From an uncultured Solimonas sp. (GTDB lineage: Bacteria > Pseudomonadota > Gammaproteobacteria > Nevskiales > Nevskiaceae), in assembly GCA_946478985.1 (NCBI GenBank), contig CAMLDZ010000015.1, positions 1-42,223 on the forward strand: a stretch of 42,223 nucleotides of DNA, written 5' to 3'. The notes below the pieces were generated by a model that made no database searches, was not told the origin of the DNA, and worked only from the letters and a program-made list of their open reading frames with translations. This document shows, piece after piece, positions 1-8,088 of the stretch (within the stretch, counting starts at the first letter, position 1; each line of letters opens with the position of its first letter). A program made the translations under genes and the position numbers.

Positions 1-102
<102 letters not shown>

Positions 103-106
<4 letters not shown>

Positions 107-1533
107 TGCTCAGCAGACGATCCCTGCTTTCGGCGCTCGGCGCCGTCGGCCTTGGCGGCGGCCTGATCGGCCGCGCACAGGCGCAGCACGAACACCCTCA
201 GCGGGCAGCGGACAGCGATCCGCATGCCGGCCATGCCCTGCCGGAATCGGCGCCGCCGCCTGCTGCGAAAACGACAGCAGGTCTGCCGGCGGCGAATCGC
301 GCAGTCGGCCGCTACACGCCCGTGCAGACGCCGAACGGCTGGACGCTGCCGCATCGCATGAACAACGGCGTCAAGGAATTCCACCTGGTCGCCGAGGAGA
401 TCGAGCACGAGTTCGCGCCGGGCTCCACGGCGAAATGCTGGGGCTACAACGGCAGCACACCGGGGCCGACGATCGAGGCGGTAGAAGGCGATCGCGTGCG
501 CATCTACGTCACCAACCGTCTCGGCGAGCCGACCACCGTGCACTGGCACGGCCTGCTGCTGCCCAGCGGCATGGACGGCGTCGGCGGCCTGTCGCAGCCG
601 CACATCCAGCCGGGCGAGACCTACGCCTACGAGTTCACGCTGCGCCAGCACGGCACGCACCTGTATCACCCGCATGCCGACGAGATGACACAGATGGCGC
701 TGGGCATGATGGGCTTCTTCATCATCCATCCGAAGAACGGCGAGGCCGAGCGCATTGACCGCGACTACGCGATCCTGCTGCACAACTGGGCCCTGCATCC
801 GGGCACTGCGCGGCCCGATCCGTCGATCATGAGCGACTTCGACCTGTGGACCTTCAACAGCAAGGTCTACCCGGCGACGGCGCCGCTGGTCGCCGCCAGC
901 GGCGAGCGCGTACGCATCCGCGTCGGCAACCTGTCGATGTGGAACCACCCGTTCCATCTGCATGGCCACCAGTTCCTCGTCACCGGCTCCGACGGCGGCC
1001 GCTGGCCGCGCGCGCTGTGGCGCCCCGAAGTCACCGAGATCGTCGGCGTCGGCCAGACGCGCGACATCGAGCTGATCGGCGTGCCCGGCGACTGGGCAGT
1101 GCATTGCCACATGGCGCACCACACGATGAACGCGATGGGCCACGGCGTGCCGAACAACATCGGCGTCGACCAGCGCGGCGTCGCCAGCCAGGTGCGCAAG
1201 CTGCTGCCCGGCTACATGCCGATGGGCCACAACGGCATGGCCGAGCACGAGGAACACGTGGCGATGGGCCACATGCCCGGCCCGCCGAACACGCTGCCGA
1301 TGATGATGGGCGAAGGCCCCAAAGGCCCGGTCGGCATGGGCGGCATGTTCACCGTGCTGAAGATCCGCGACGGCCTGCCGCGCGGCGACTACCGCGATCC
1401 GGGCTGGTATCGCGACAAGCCGGGCGAGACAGCACGGCGCGTGTCGGACGATCCGGCTTTCGGCAAGCCGGTGCGTCGCGCGGCGACGCTGTCGCCCGCA
1501 GCTTCAGCACCGGCAAATGAGCATTCACATTGA
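103..1533 (+). CDS. Tat-exported multicopper oxidase (copper resistance type)
   Basis: A 476-aa multicopper oxidase that probably oxidises Cu(I) or organic substrates in the periplasm. The N-terminus has a twin-arginine signal (SRRSLL) followed by a Gly/Ala-rich hydrophobic stretch and an AQA cleavage site near residue 27. All copper-binding motifs are present in order: HWHG at 147-150, HLYHPH at 186-191, HPFHLHGH at 282-289, and HCH at 334-336 with H340 and M345 completing the type 1 site. The C-terminal 120 residues are rich in Met, His and Gly, as in copper-tolerance oxidases. It overlaps the preceding His-rich gene by 4 bp. It is shorter than classic CopA/PcoA (about 600 aa), so it belongs to a shorter copper-oxidase subfamily and is not canonical PcoA. 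The start ATG-ATG at 103 is supported by the position of the Tat motif. Confidence 0.93.
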
Positions 1534-1675
1534 TGCACGCCGATTTGCCGCGACGTTTCGCACGCCATCCTCACCGGGGCCGATGGCATCGGTCATCCCA
1601 TCATCTGCGCGGCGGGATTCTCGCCGCTTGCCGCTGGAATCGCGGGGCGCGCGCAGCACGCGTCATTTAAAAAAA

Positions 1676-1723
1676 TGTTTCTCATATTCGACATTTTTTG
1701 ATTATTGAAAATAATGAGAAACA
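1676..1723 (+). promoter_or_regulatory. Divided 10-bp inverted repeat, probable operator of the XRE-AbiEii pair
   Basis: TGTTTCTCAT at 1676-1685 and ATGAGAAACA at 1714-1723 are perfect reverse complements, with arm centres 38 bp apart. The segment is strikingly AT-rich compared with its surroundings. One arm lies just upstream of the candidate -35 and the other overlaps the end of the -10 and the likely start of transcription. The adjacent first gene encodes an XRE helix-turn-helix protein, so autorepression by binding both arms is the natural inference. Confidence 0.7.
1688..1715 (+). promoter_or_regulatory. Probable sigma-70 promoter of the TA pair
   Basis: TCGACA at 1688-1693 matches the -35 consensus at five of six bases, and AATAAT at 1710-1715 matches the -10 at five of six, with a 16-bp spacer. 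Transcription would begin around 1722, almost at the ATG at 1725, giving a leaderless or nearly leaderless mRNA. That fits the absence of a good Shine-Dalgarno sequence before 1725. Confidence 0.6.
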
Positions 1724-1724
1724 A

Positions 1725-2231
1725 ATGTCATCTCCCACACCCACCATTGCAGAACAGACGGCGGCCCGGCTCCAGGCCTTGGGCGGGCAGGTGCGCGCGC
1801 GGCGCAAGCAGTTGCGACTGAGCGCGGCGGTGACGGCGGAGGCGGCCGGCCTGTCTCGCGTCACCCTGCATCGCATCGAAAAAGGTGAGCCTTCGGTCAC
1901 CATCGGGGCATGGTGCAACGTCATGGCGGCACTGGGCATGACGCCGACATTGTCCAGCCCGGCGGATGAAGCAGCCACACGCGCACAACAAGCGCCAAGG
2001 GGCTGGATTCCCGCCCGCGTGGTGCTTGCCGACTACCCGCAACTGCGAACGCTGGCCTGGCAGGTGCACGGCACCGACACACTGACCCCCGCCGAGGCGC
2101 TGGATATCTACGAACGCAATACGCGCCACCTGGATCTGCAAGCCATGCCAGCCCACGAACAGACCCTGCTGCAGGCCTTGCGCCAAGCGTTCCCCAACGG
2201 CGCTGCAGACAACAACGGCAAGCATGTTTGA
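1725..2231 (+). CDS. XRE-family regulator, likely antitoxin
   Basis: 168 aa from the ATG at 1725. A TTG-initiated form from 1698 would add nine residues, but it would start inside the promoter and operator, so 1725 is preferred. Residues about 15-70 form a typical XRE/Cro helix-turn-helix, with the recognition region GLSRVTLHRIEKGEPSVT. A flexible linker follows, then a C-terminal region of about 65 residues (DYPQLRTLAWQVHG, then ALDIYERNTRHLD) of the kind seen in regulators paired with nucleotidyltransferase genes. Its end overlaps the start of the next gene by 8 bp, indicating coupled translation. Expected role: DNA-binding autorepressor that neutralises the partner. The antitoxin role is inferred from context. 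Confidence 0.8.
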   Translation: MSSPTPTIAEQTAARLQALGGQVRARRKQLRLSAAVTAEAAGLSRVTLHRIEKGEPSVTIGAWCNVMAALGMTPTLSSPADEAATRAQQAPRGWIPARVVLADYPQLRTLAWQVHGTDTLTPAEALDIYERNTRHLDLQAMPAHEQTLLQALRQAFPNGAADNNGKHV

Positions 2232-2934
2232 AAGACCGCACCACCAGCGCATTGCCCATGTACTCGCATCGCTGAACGGAGCCCTGCTGCGTCAGCATGG
2301 CTGCCTGTTCGGCGGAGGCACGTGCATAGCACTGCGCTATGGTGAATACCGTGAGTCCGTGGACATGGACTTTCTGGTGTCGGACCTTGCGGGCTACCGT
2401 GAGCTGAGGCACTTGCTCACCGGCCCCCGCGGGCTGTCCACCATTACGCATGTACAGGCTCAGCCCCTGGTTACTTCGAAGGAAATCCGGGCGGATCAGT
2501 ACGGCATCCGCACGGCGGTGCAAATGGATGGAGCGGCCATCAAGTTCGAGATCGTGCGGGAGGCACGCATTGCGCTGGAACTCCCGATCGCACAGGACGC
2601 GATTTGCGGGGTCAGCACGCTGACGCGGCTGGACCTCGCCACATCCAGACTACTGGCTAACTCCGACCGCCAGGCCGATGACGGCACGTTCAGCCGCGAC
2701 GTCATCGATCTGGCGATGATGGACCTGCCCTTGCGCACATTGCGCTCGGCAACAGCCAAGGCAGAACAGGCCTACGGCCCTTCGGTGGCCCGCGATCTGG
2801 GCCAGGCCATTGACAGACTACAGAACCCCACCGGATGGATGGAACGCTGCATGGAAGCCATGGCCATGCAGTTACCCAAGGCCGTACTGTGGAAAAAGGT
2901 ACGGGCGCTGCGGCGTGTCCTGCCTGCGGCGTAG
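2224..2934 (+). CDS. AbiEii/AbiGii-type nucleotidyltransferase, likely toxin
   Basis: 236 aa. The nucleotidyltransferase core is visible: GGGT at residues 30-33 in the loop that holds the nucleotide, R38 and R43, then S45 and the metal-binding pair D47 and D49 in SVDMDF. This is the arrangement of the AbiEii toxin family (PF08843), relatives of which block growth by nucleotidylating tRNA or other targets. The C-terminal half is mostly helical with no further recognised motif. It begins within the last codons of the XRE gene. In classic AbiE systems the partner is the winged-helix AbiEi; here it is an XRE protein, so this is a variant pairing. The target is unknown. Codon use looks less GC-biased than in the copper genes on either side, consistent with transfer. 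Confidence 0.85.
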   Translation: MFERPHHQRIAHVLASLNGALLRQHGCLFGGGTCIALRYGEYRESVDMDFLVSDLAGYRELRHLLTGPRGLSTITHVQAQPLVTSKEIRADQYGIRTAVQMDGAAIKFEIVREARIALELPIAQDAICGVSTLTRLDLATSRLLANSDRQADDGTFSRDVIDLAMMDLPLRTLRSATAKAEQAYGPSVARDLGQAIDRLQNPTGWMERCMEAMAMQLPKAVLWKKVRALRRVLPAA

Positions 2935-2990
2935 GTCATGGGTCTGCGCCCGGAAGGCTCGGTAATTGCCCCGACTACGCCACTGCCATC

Positions 2991-3011
2991 CCACCGCACC
3001 CAAGGCGGTGG
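2991..3011 (+). terminator. Weak stem-loop after the TA pair
   Basis: CCACCGC at 2991-2997 and GCGGTGG at 3005-3011 form a perfect 7-bp stem with a 7-base loop, 57 bp after the toxin stop codon. No T-tract follows, so it is at best a weak or Rho-assisted terminator. Confidence 0.25.
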
Positions 3012-3032
3012 TGCGCGCCGGCGCATGTCGGC

Positions 3033-3046
3033 TTGATCGCGATCAA
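3033..3046 (+). promoter_or_regulatory. Perfect FNR/Anr-type binding site
   Basis: TTGATCGCGATCAA is an exact match to the FNR consensus TTGAT-N4-ATCAA and a complete 14-bp palindrome. Its centre is at 3039.5. A -10-like TACAGT lies at 3069-3074, which would place transcription start near 3081 and the site at about -41.5, the class II activation position. The downstream gene starts at 3130. This predicts induction when oxygen is low. Confidence 0.7.
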
Positions 3047-3129
3047 TGAGGCGGCCGAGCGGGCTTCCTACAGTGGGGCTGCAGATGCGAGCGACGCAGC
3101 GTCTGCTTTCGACTGAAAAGGACTTCGCC

Positions 3130-3627
3130 ATGACCCAGCATCACTCACGTGCCACCCGGTCCACCCTCGCACTCGGCCTTGCCGGCCTGGCCTTCTGCGC
3201 CGCCACCGCCGCGGCGCCGGCGCCGGCGGCACTGCCGCCTTCGCACGAGCAGAACGGCATCTGGTACCTCAGCGGCGGCTACGGCTGCCATGAGGCCGCG
3301 GCGATCCGCAGCGTCGCAGCGAGCTACCCGCTGGCGCTGAGCTTCTATGCGCAGGGCGCGCAGCGGCGGCTTTATCTGGCCCGAGTCCAGGTGACGATCC
3401 GCGACACCGACGGCGCGACGGTGTTCGCCACCGAGGCGGAAGGCCCCTTGCTGCTGGTGCGCCTGCCGGCCGGCCGCTATCACCTCGATGCCGAGTACAA
3501 GGGCGATCGCCGCACGACGGACCTGCAGATCGTTGCCGGCCAGCATCGCGCGCTCGCCATCGCCCTGCGCGACGACGACGCCGACCTGACCCAGCCGAGC
3601 GCGCACGAGCGCGAGGTCTGTGCCTGA
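3130..3627 (+). CDS. Small exported carboxypeptidase-regulatory-like protein
   Basis: 165 aa. The start at 3130 is chosen because an AAGGA lies just upstream and a signal peptide follows directly (basic start, hydrophobic core to about residue 27, Ala-rich cleavage region). An in-frame upstream start at 3046 would lie on the end of the FNR site. The mature part has a GGYGCHEA segment and then a beta-rich domain (VQVTIRDTDGATVF, LPAGRYHLDAEYKG, TTDLQIVAGQ) resembling the carboxypeptidase regulatory-like beta-sandwich common in unannotated periplasmic proteins. Its biochemical role is unknown. It lies between the TA pair and the copper regulator with its own promoter region, so it is probably monocistronic and may be oxygen-regulated. 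Confidence 0.8.
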   Translation: MTQHHSRATRSTLALGLAGLAFCAATAAAPAPAALPPSHEQNGIWYLSGGYGCHEAAAIRSVAASYPLALSFYAQGAQRRLYLARVQVTIRDTDGATVFATEAEGPLLLVRLPAGRYHLDAEYKGDRRTTDLQIVAGQHRALAIALRDDDADLTQPSAHEREVCA

Positions 3628-3658
3628 GATGCGCGGCGGGTTCGGGCACAGCGCGGGC

Positions 3659-3690
3659 TTGACTCTGGACTAGACACCGGGGTTTACGAT
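3659..3690 (+). promoter_or_regulatory. MerR-type promoter with 20-bp spacer
   Basis: TTGACT at 3659-3664 and TACGAT at 3685-3690 are separated by 20 bp, the over-long spacer typical of promoters that MerR-family activators untwist. Between them, ACTCTGG (3662-3668) and CCGGGGT (3677-3683) form an imperfect dyad pairing at five of seven positions. An AGGAG lies just before the regulator's ATG at 3724. This predicts metal-induced transcription of the regulator and ATPase together. Confidence 0.7.
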
Positions 3691-3723
3691 GCCGAGCATC
3701 CGCCTTGCTACCAGGAGCTCGCC

Positions 3724-4173
3724 ATGTCCCTGTCCCAGACCACTTCGCAAACCATCGTTTCCAGAACCGGCCGCTCACTGACGATCGGCCGGCTGGCCAC
3801 AGAGGCCGGTGTCGGCATCGACACCGTGCGCTACTACGAACGCGCCGGCCTGCTGCCGCCACCGCCGCGGCGCGCGTCGGGCTACCGCGAGTACCCGGCC
3901 GACGCGGTGGCGCGGCTGCGCTTCATCCGTCGCGCCAAGGAGCTGGGCTTCACGCTGGTCGAGATCGGCGAGCTGCTGCAACTCAGCGGCCGCGGCGGCG
4001 TCGCCGAGATCCGCGCGGCGGCGCGCCACAAGCTGGACGTCGTCGAGCACAAGCTGGCCGAACTGCAGCGCGTCCGCGACGCACTGCACACGCTGACCGA
4101 GGCCTGCCCGGGCCACGGCCCGGCGCAGCACTGCCCGATCCTGCGCGCGCTGTCGGATGAGGTGACGCCATGA
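3724..4173 (+). CDS. MerR-family heavy-metal regulator, CueR-like
   Basis: 149 aa. Residues about 19-88 are the winged HTH ([20 protein letters not shown], then SGYREY), followed by a coiled-coil dimerisation helix to about 125. The metal loop is [12 protein letters not shown] with C128 and C137, like the two-Cys loop of CueR. The extra Cys that Hg/Zn/Cd sensors (MerR, ZntR) carry at the start of the long helix is absent, so a monovalent sensor (Cu(I) or Ag(I)) is the better reading. The stop overlaps the ATPase start by 4 bp, so the two are one operon under the long-spacer promoter at 3659-3690. Metal specificity is inferred from residues and context. Confidence 0.9.
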   Translation: MSLSQTTSQTIVSRTGRSLTIGRLATEAGVGIDTVRYYERAGLLPPPPRRASGYREYPADAVARLRFIRRAKELGFTLVEIGELLQLSGRGGVAEIRAAARHKLDVVEHKLAELQRVRDALHTLTEACPGHGPAQHCPILRALSDEVTP

Positions 4174-6572
4174 GCGACTGCTGCCAGAAGCATTCGGCAC
4201 CGCCGTCGCAGGCGCCGGCCCGCGATCCGGTCTGCGGCATGCAGGTCGATCCGGCCGGAACCGCGCACCGCGCCGAGCACGACGGACAGGCCTATTTCTT
4301 CTGCAGTGCGGGCTGCCGCGAAAAATTCCTCGCCGCGCCGCAGCGCTACCTCGCCATCGACGCCGCCGATGCGGCGCCGTCCCGCCATGCGCACGGCGCG
4401 CACCCGCGTCACCATGCGCACACGCCCAGCGCCGCCAGCGCACCGCCCGGCAGCATCTGGACCTGCCCGATGCACCCGGAGATCCGCCAGGACCACCCGG
4501 GTGCCTGCCCCAAATGCGGCATGGCGCTGGAAGCGGAAATGCCGAGCCTCGACGCCGACGACGGCGGCGAACTGCGCCAGATGACGCGGCGCCTGTGGAT
4601 CGGCAGCGTGTTGTCGCTGCCGCTGCTGTGGCTGACGATGGGCGAGATGCTGCCCGGCGCACTGAGTCCGATGCGCTGGCTCGGCCACGAACTCAATGCC
4701 TGGCTGCAGCTGCTGCTGGCCAGCCCGGTGGCGCTGTGGCTGGCGGCGCCGTTCTGGCAGCGCGCGCTCGCCTCGATCACGCAGCGCAGCCTCAACATGT
4801 TCACGCTGATCGCGCTCGGCGTCGCTGCGGCCTACGGCTTCAGTGTGGTCGCGCTGCTGACGCCGGCACTGCTGCCTGCGAGCGCAGAGGCGGGCCATGC
4901 GGGCATGCCGCCGCTGTACTTCGAAGCCGCCGCGGTGATCGTCACGCTGGTGCTGGCCGGCCAGGTGCTGGAACTGCGCGCGCGCTCGGCCACCTCCGGC
5001 GCGATCCGCGCGCTGCTGGCGCTGGCGCCGCCGCTCGCGCATCGCCTCGACGCCGACAGCAACGAGCACGACGTCGCGCTGGAAGCCGTGCAGGTCGGCG
5101 AGCGCCTGCGCGTGCGGCCCGGCGAGAAGATTCCGGTCGATGCCGTGGTGCTCGAAGGCAGCAGCCATGTCGATGAGTCCATGCTCAGCGGCGAGCCGCT
5201 GCCGGTGCACAAGAAGCCGCGCGACACGGTCAGCGGCGGCACGCTCAACGGCAGCGGCAGCCTGCTGATCGAGGCGCGCCGCGTCGGCAACGACACCCTG
5301 CTCGCGCAGATCGTCAAACAGGTCGCGCAGGCGCAGCGCTCGCGTGCGCCGGTACAGCGGCTCGCCGATCAGGTGTCCGCGGTGTTCGTGCCGGCGGTGA
5401 TCGTCATCGCCGCGCTGGCCTTCGTCGGCTGGTGGATCTGGGGACCGTCGCTGGCCGATGCGCTGGTCGCAGCCGTCTCGGTGCTGATCATCGCCTGCCC
5501 CTGCGCGCTCGGGCTGGCGACGCCGATGGCGATCATGGTCGGCGTCGGCCGCGGCGCGCAGACCGGCGTGCTGATCCGCGACGCGGCCGCACTCGAATCG
5601 CTGCAGAACATCGACACCGTCGTCGTCGACAAGACCGGCACGCTGACCGAAGGCCGGCCGAGCCTGCGCGACGTGCGGGTGCAGGACGGCTTCGACGAGG
5701 ACGGCCTGCTCCAGCTGGCCGCGTCGGCCGAGGCCAGCAGCGAGCATCCGCTGGCGCGCGCGATCGTCGCCGCGGCGAAGGCGCGTGGCCTCGTGCTCGG
5801 CGCCAGCAGAAATTTCGGCTCCGATCCGGGCCTAGGCGCCTGGGCCGAGATCGGCGGCCGGCAGGTACGTGTCGGCAATCGCCAGCTGCTCGAACGGCAT
5901 GGCATCGACAGCAACGCCTTGCAGGCGCAGGCCGAACCGATCCGTGCGCAGGCGCAGACCGCGGTGTTCGTCGCGGTGGATACACAGGCGGCCGGCGTGC
6001 TGGCGATCGCCGATGCGATCCGGCCGACCACACCCGCGGCGATCCAGGCACTGCATGCCCAGGGCCTGCGCGTGATCATGCTCAGCGGCGATGGTCGCGC
6101 GACCGCCGAGGCGGTCGGCCGTGAACTGGGCATCGATGAAGTGATCGCCGAAGTGCTGCCGGCCGACAAGGCGGCGGCGGTGCAGAAACTGCAGCGCGAG
6201 GGCCGCCGCGTGGCGATGGTCGGCGACGGCGTCAACGACGCGCCGGCGCTGGCCGCCGCCGACGTCGGCGTGGCGATGGGCACCGGCACCGACATCGCCA
6301 TGCAGTCGGCCGGCGTGACACTCTTGCGCGGCGACCTGCAGAACCTGGTGCGCGCACTGGCGCTGTCGCGCGCGACGATGCGCAACATCCGCCAGAACCT
6401 GTGGCTGGCGTTCGGCTACAACGCGCTGGGCGTGCCGCTCGCCGCCGGCCTGCTGTATCCGTTCACCGGCTGGCTGCTGTCACCGATGATCGCCAGCGCC
6501 GCGATGAGCTTGTCGTCGGTGTCGGTGATCGCCAACGCCCTGCGCTTGCGTCGCGCGCGGCTGGAACCCTGA
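4170..6572 (+). CDS. copA: Cu(I)-exporting P1B-type ATPase with YHS and heavy-metal-binding domains
   Basis: 800 aa inner-membrane pump. The N-terminus has a YHS domain (about 18-60, DPVCGM and FFCSAGC), a His-rich linker (about 70-88), then a heavy-metal-binding domain with CPMHPEI and CPKCGM (about 97-122). The usual CxxC HMA domain is absent. The P1B core follows: membrane segments, phosphatase loop SGEP, CPC at 443-445 in the transport site (the Cu(I)/Ag(I) class), phosphorylation site DKTGT with D487, HP motif in SSEHPLA, and GDGVNDAP at 685-692. The end of the protein is a hydrophobic pair of helices. It is coupled to the MerR-type regulator. Silver export is possible; divalent transport is unlikely given CPC. 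Confidence 0.95.
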   Translation: MSDCCQKHSAPPSQAPARDPVCGMQVDPAGTAHRAEHDGQAYFFCSAGCREKFLAAPQRYLAIDAADAAPSRHAHGAHPRHHAHTPSAASAPPGSIWTCPMHPEIRQDHPGACPKCGMALEAEMPSLDADDGGELRQMTRRLWIGSVLSLPLLWLTMGEMLPGALSPMRWLGHELNAWLQLLLASPVALWLAAPFWQRALASITQRSLNMFTLIALGVAAAYGFSVVALLTPALLPASAEAGHAGMPPLYFEAAAVIVTLVLAGQVLELRARSATSGAIRALLALAPPLAHRLDADSNEHDVALEAVQVGERLRVRPGEKIPVDAVVLEGSSHVDESMLSGEPLPVHKKPRDTVSGGTLNGSGSLLIEARRVGNDTLLAQIVKQVAQAQRSRAPVQRLADQVSAVFVPAVIVIAALAFVGWWIWGPSLADALVAAVSVLIIACPCALGLATPMAIMVGVGRGAQTGVLIRDAAALESLQNIDTVVVDKTGTLTEGRPSLRDVRVQDGFDEDGLLQLAASAEASSEHPLARAIVAAAKARGLVLGASRNFGSDPGLGAWAEIGGRQVRVGNRQLLERHGIDSNALQAQAEPIRAQAQTAVFVAVDTQAAGVLAIADAIRPTTPAAIQALHAQGLRVIMLSGDGRATAEAVGRELGIDEVIAEVLPADKAAAVQKLQREGRRVAMVGDGVNDAPALAAADVGVAMGTGTDIAMQSAGVTLLRGDLQNLVRALALSRATMRNIRQNLWLAFGYNALGVPLAAGLLYPFTGWLLSPMIASAAMSLSSVSVIANALRLRRARLEP

Positions 6573-6615
6573 GCGCCGCTTGCGCGATGATGCGCGGCTC
6601 CTTGCCGGTTCCACC

Positions 6616-7629
6616 ATGCCGATCCTTTCCGGGCGCGCGCTGCTGCTCGCGCTGACACTGCTGTCCAGCTCGCCGGGCCTTGCGCTCGGCTGCGATCAGA
6701 AACTGCCGGCCGGTGCCGACCTGCAGGCCGCCATCGACCGCCTGCCCGCCGACGGCAAGCCGGCGACGCTATGTCTAAAGGCCGGCGAATACCGCCTGCA
6801 GCGGCTGCTGTCGATCAGCCGCGACGGCCTGACGCTGCGCGGCGCCGGCGACAGGACCGTGCTGCGCATGGCCGACGGCGTCGCCCAGCCGGTCCTCGTG
6901 ATCGGCGATTACCAAAACCAGCAGCCGCAACGCGAGATCCGCGACGTGCGCATCGAGAAGCTGGCGATCGTCGGCGCCGCCGCGCCGCACGAGTTCATGC
7001 CGGAGCTGCCGTACCTGAGCAACAGCGCCATCGTCGTGCGCCGCGGCCGCGACGTGCGGCTCAGCCGGCTCACGCTCAGCCAGTGCCGCAGCGCCTGCAT
7101 CCTCAGCGAGCACGACAGCCGCGAGCTGACGATCACCGACAACGACATCAGCGGCGCGGTCTGGGACGGCGTGTCGTTCAACCGCAGCGCGCAGATCCGC
7201 CTGAGCGGCAACCGCATCCGCAACAACCTCGCCGCCGGCATCACCACCGAGCATCTCGAAGACAGCGAGATCCGCGGCAACCGCATCGAGGGCAACGGCT
7301 CGCACGGCGTCTACCTGTCGGACTCCTTGCGCAACCGCTTCGAGGACAACCACATCAGCGGCAACCGTCACGCCGGCATTTTCCTGACCTGCGCGGTGCG
7401 CTATCACCAGCCGGCGCCGGTGCTGTGCTGGGATCGCAGCATGAGCCAGGGCAATGTCTTCGAGCGCAATCGCTTCGAGAAAAACCACTTCAGTTACGCG
7501 GTTGGCGCCGATGACGCCGCCAACTGCCGCGAGCCTGGCTGGCAAGCCAATCTCTGGCGCGACAACCCTTCCGACAGCGCCTCGCTCGATCCGCAGCCGG
7601 AGCGCTTCGGCCTGTGCATGAAGCCCTGA
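6616..7629 (+). CDS. Exported right-handed parallel beta-helix protein
   Basis: 337 aa from the ATG at 6616. An in-frame TTG at 6580 would only add a polar leader before the signal peptide. The signal peptide runs to about residue 22 and ends LALGC, which is a poor lipobox, so simple secretion is more likely than lipidation. From about residue 75 there are repeated coils of the form I-x-G-N-x-I-x-N-x3-GI (for example SGNRIRNN, RGNRIEGNGSHGVYLS, EDNHISGNRHAGIF), the signature of NosD/pectate-lyase-type beta-helices. Cys residues near the C-terminus may form disulfides. The fold suggests carbohydrate or surface binding, but no catalytic site can be named. It follows the copper ATPase by 43 bp on the same strand and may be co-transcribed. 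Confidence 0.8.
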   Translation: MPILSGRALLLALTLLSSSPGLALGCDQKLPAGADLQAAIDRLPADGKPATLCLKAGEYRLQRLLSISRDGLTLRGAGDRTVLRMADGVAQPVLVIGDYQNQQPQREIRDVRIEKLAIVGAAAPHEFMPELPYLSNSAIVVRRGRDVRLSRLTLSQCRSACILSEHDSRELTITDNDISGAVWDGVSFNRSAQIRLSGNRIRNNLAAGITTEHLEDSEIRGNRIEGNGSHGVYLSDSLRNRFEDNHISGNRHAGIFLTCAVRYHQPAPVLCWDRSMSQGNVFERNRFEKNHFSYAVGADDAANCREPGWQANLWRDNPSDSASLDPQPERFGLCMKP

Positions 7630-7671
7630 ACGCGCGCCACCGCCCGGATCGGCACGGCGCTCGCTTGTAAT

Positions 7672-7686
7672 AGAGAATTATTCTCA
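7672..7686 (+). promoter_or_regulatory. Fur-type box
   Basis: AGAGAATTATTCTCA matches the 7-1-7 Fur core TGATAAT-N-ATTATCA at 12 of 14 defined positions and is a perfect palindrome over GAGAAT-T-ATTCTC. It lies in a short AT-rich patch immediately upstream of the PepSY-type operon. Iron-dependent repression is the inference. A possible -35 TTGTAA at 7665-7670 lies beside it; the -10 is not clear. Confidence 0.75.
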
Positions 7687-7752
7687 CTTAACATGCGGTC
7701 GATTCCGGAGCGGCCGCGCCGGCCGCTCGCTTTCCGCTCTCCGGCTCCGCGC

Positions 7753-8088
7753 ATGACCGTCAGCCCCACTGCCTCTGATTCCGCCCCGCCCGCGCCTGCG
7801 GCCAGCCGCCGCCGCTTCTGGGCGCGCATCGCGCTCGCCGGCCCGCTGGCCGCCATCGCCTCCGTGCTGGTGATGGCCGGCGGCGCGCTGTGGCTGCCCA
7901 AGGGCGCCGCCAGCATCGACAACCTGGTGCTGCCGATCGCCCTGTTTCCGGCGATCTGGGCGGCGCTGTTCTTCTACGCCAGCCTCGACCGCCGGCTCGG
8001 CCGCGCCTATCTGGTGGTGCTGGCGATCGCGCTGGCCAATGCCGCGCTGATCGGCATCAACGTCTACTTGAGCAAGGCCGCCGCATGA
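7753..8088 (+). CDS. Small membrane protein leading the PepSY operon (DUF3649-like)
   Basis: 111 aa from the ATG at 7753. An in-frame ATG at 7693 lies only 6 bp after the Fur box and would add a Pro/Arg-rich leader, so the downstream start is preferred, though no strong Shine-Dalgarno sequence precedes either. After a polar Ala/Pro-rich start and a basic RRRFWAR segment there are three hydrophobic helices. Size, topology and position next to PepSY and DUF3325 genes match the small DUF3649-type proteins of siderophore-receptor-linked iron operons. The assignment rests on context more than on motif. It overlaps the PepSY gene by 4 bp. Confidence 0.65.
   Translation: MTVSPTASDSAPPAPAASRRRFWARIALAGPLAAIASVLVMAGGALWLPKGAASIDNLVLPIALFPAIWAALFFYASLDRRLGRAYLVVLAIALANAALIGINVYLSKAAA

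Noticed and set aside
7890..8084. N-terminal extension of the PepSY protein
   Set aside because: The extension overlaps the previous membrane-protein gene in another frame. The ATG at 8085 in an ATGA overlap starts directly at the conserved first helix.
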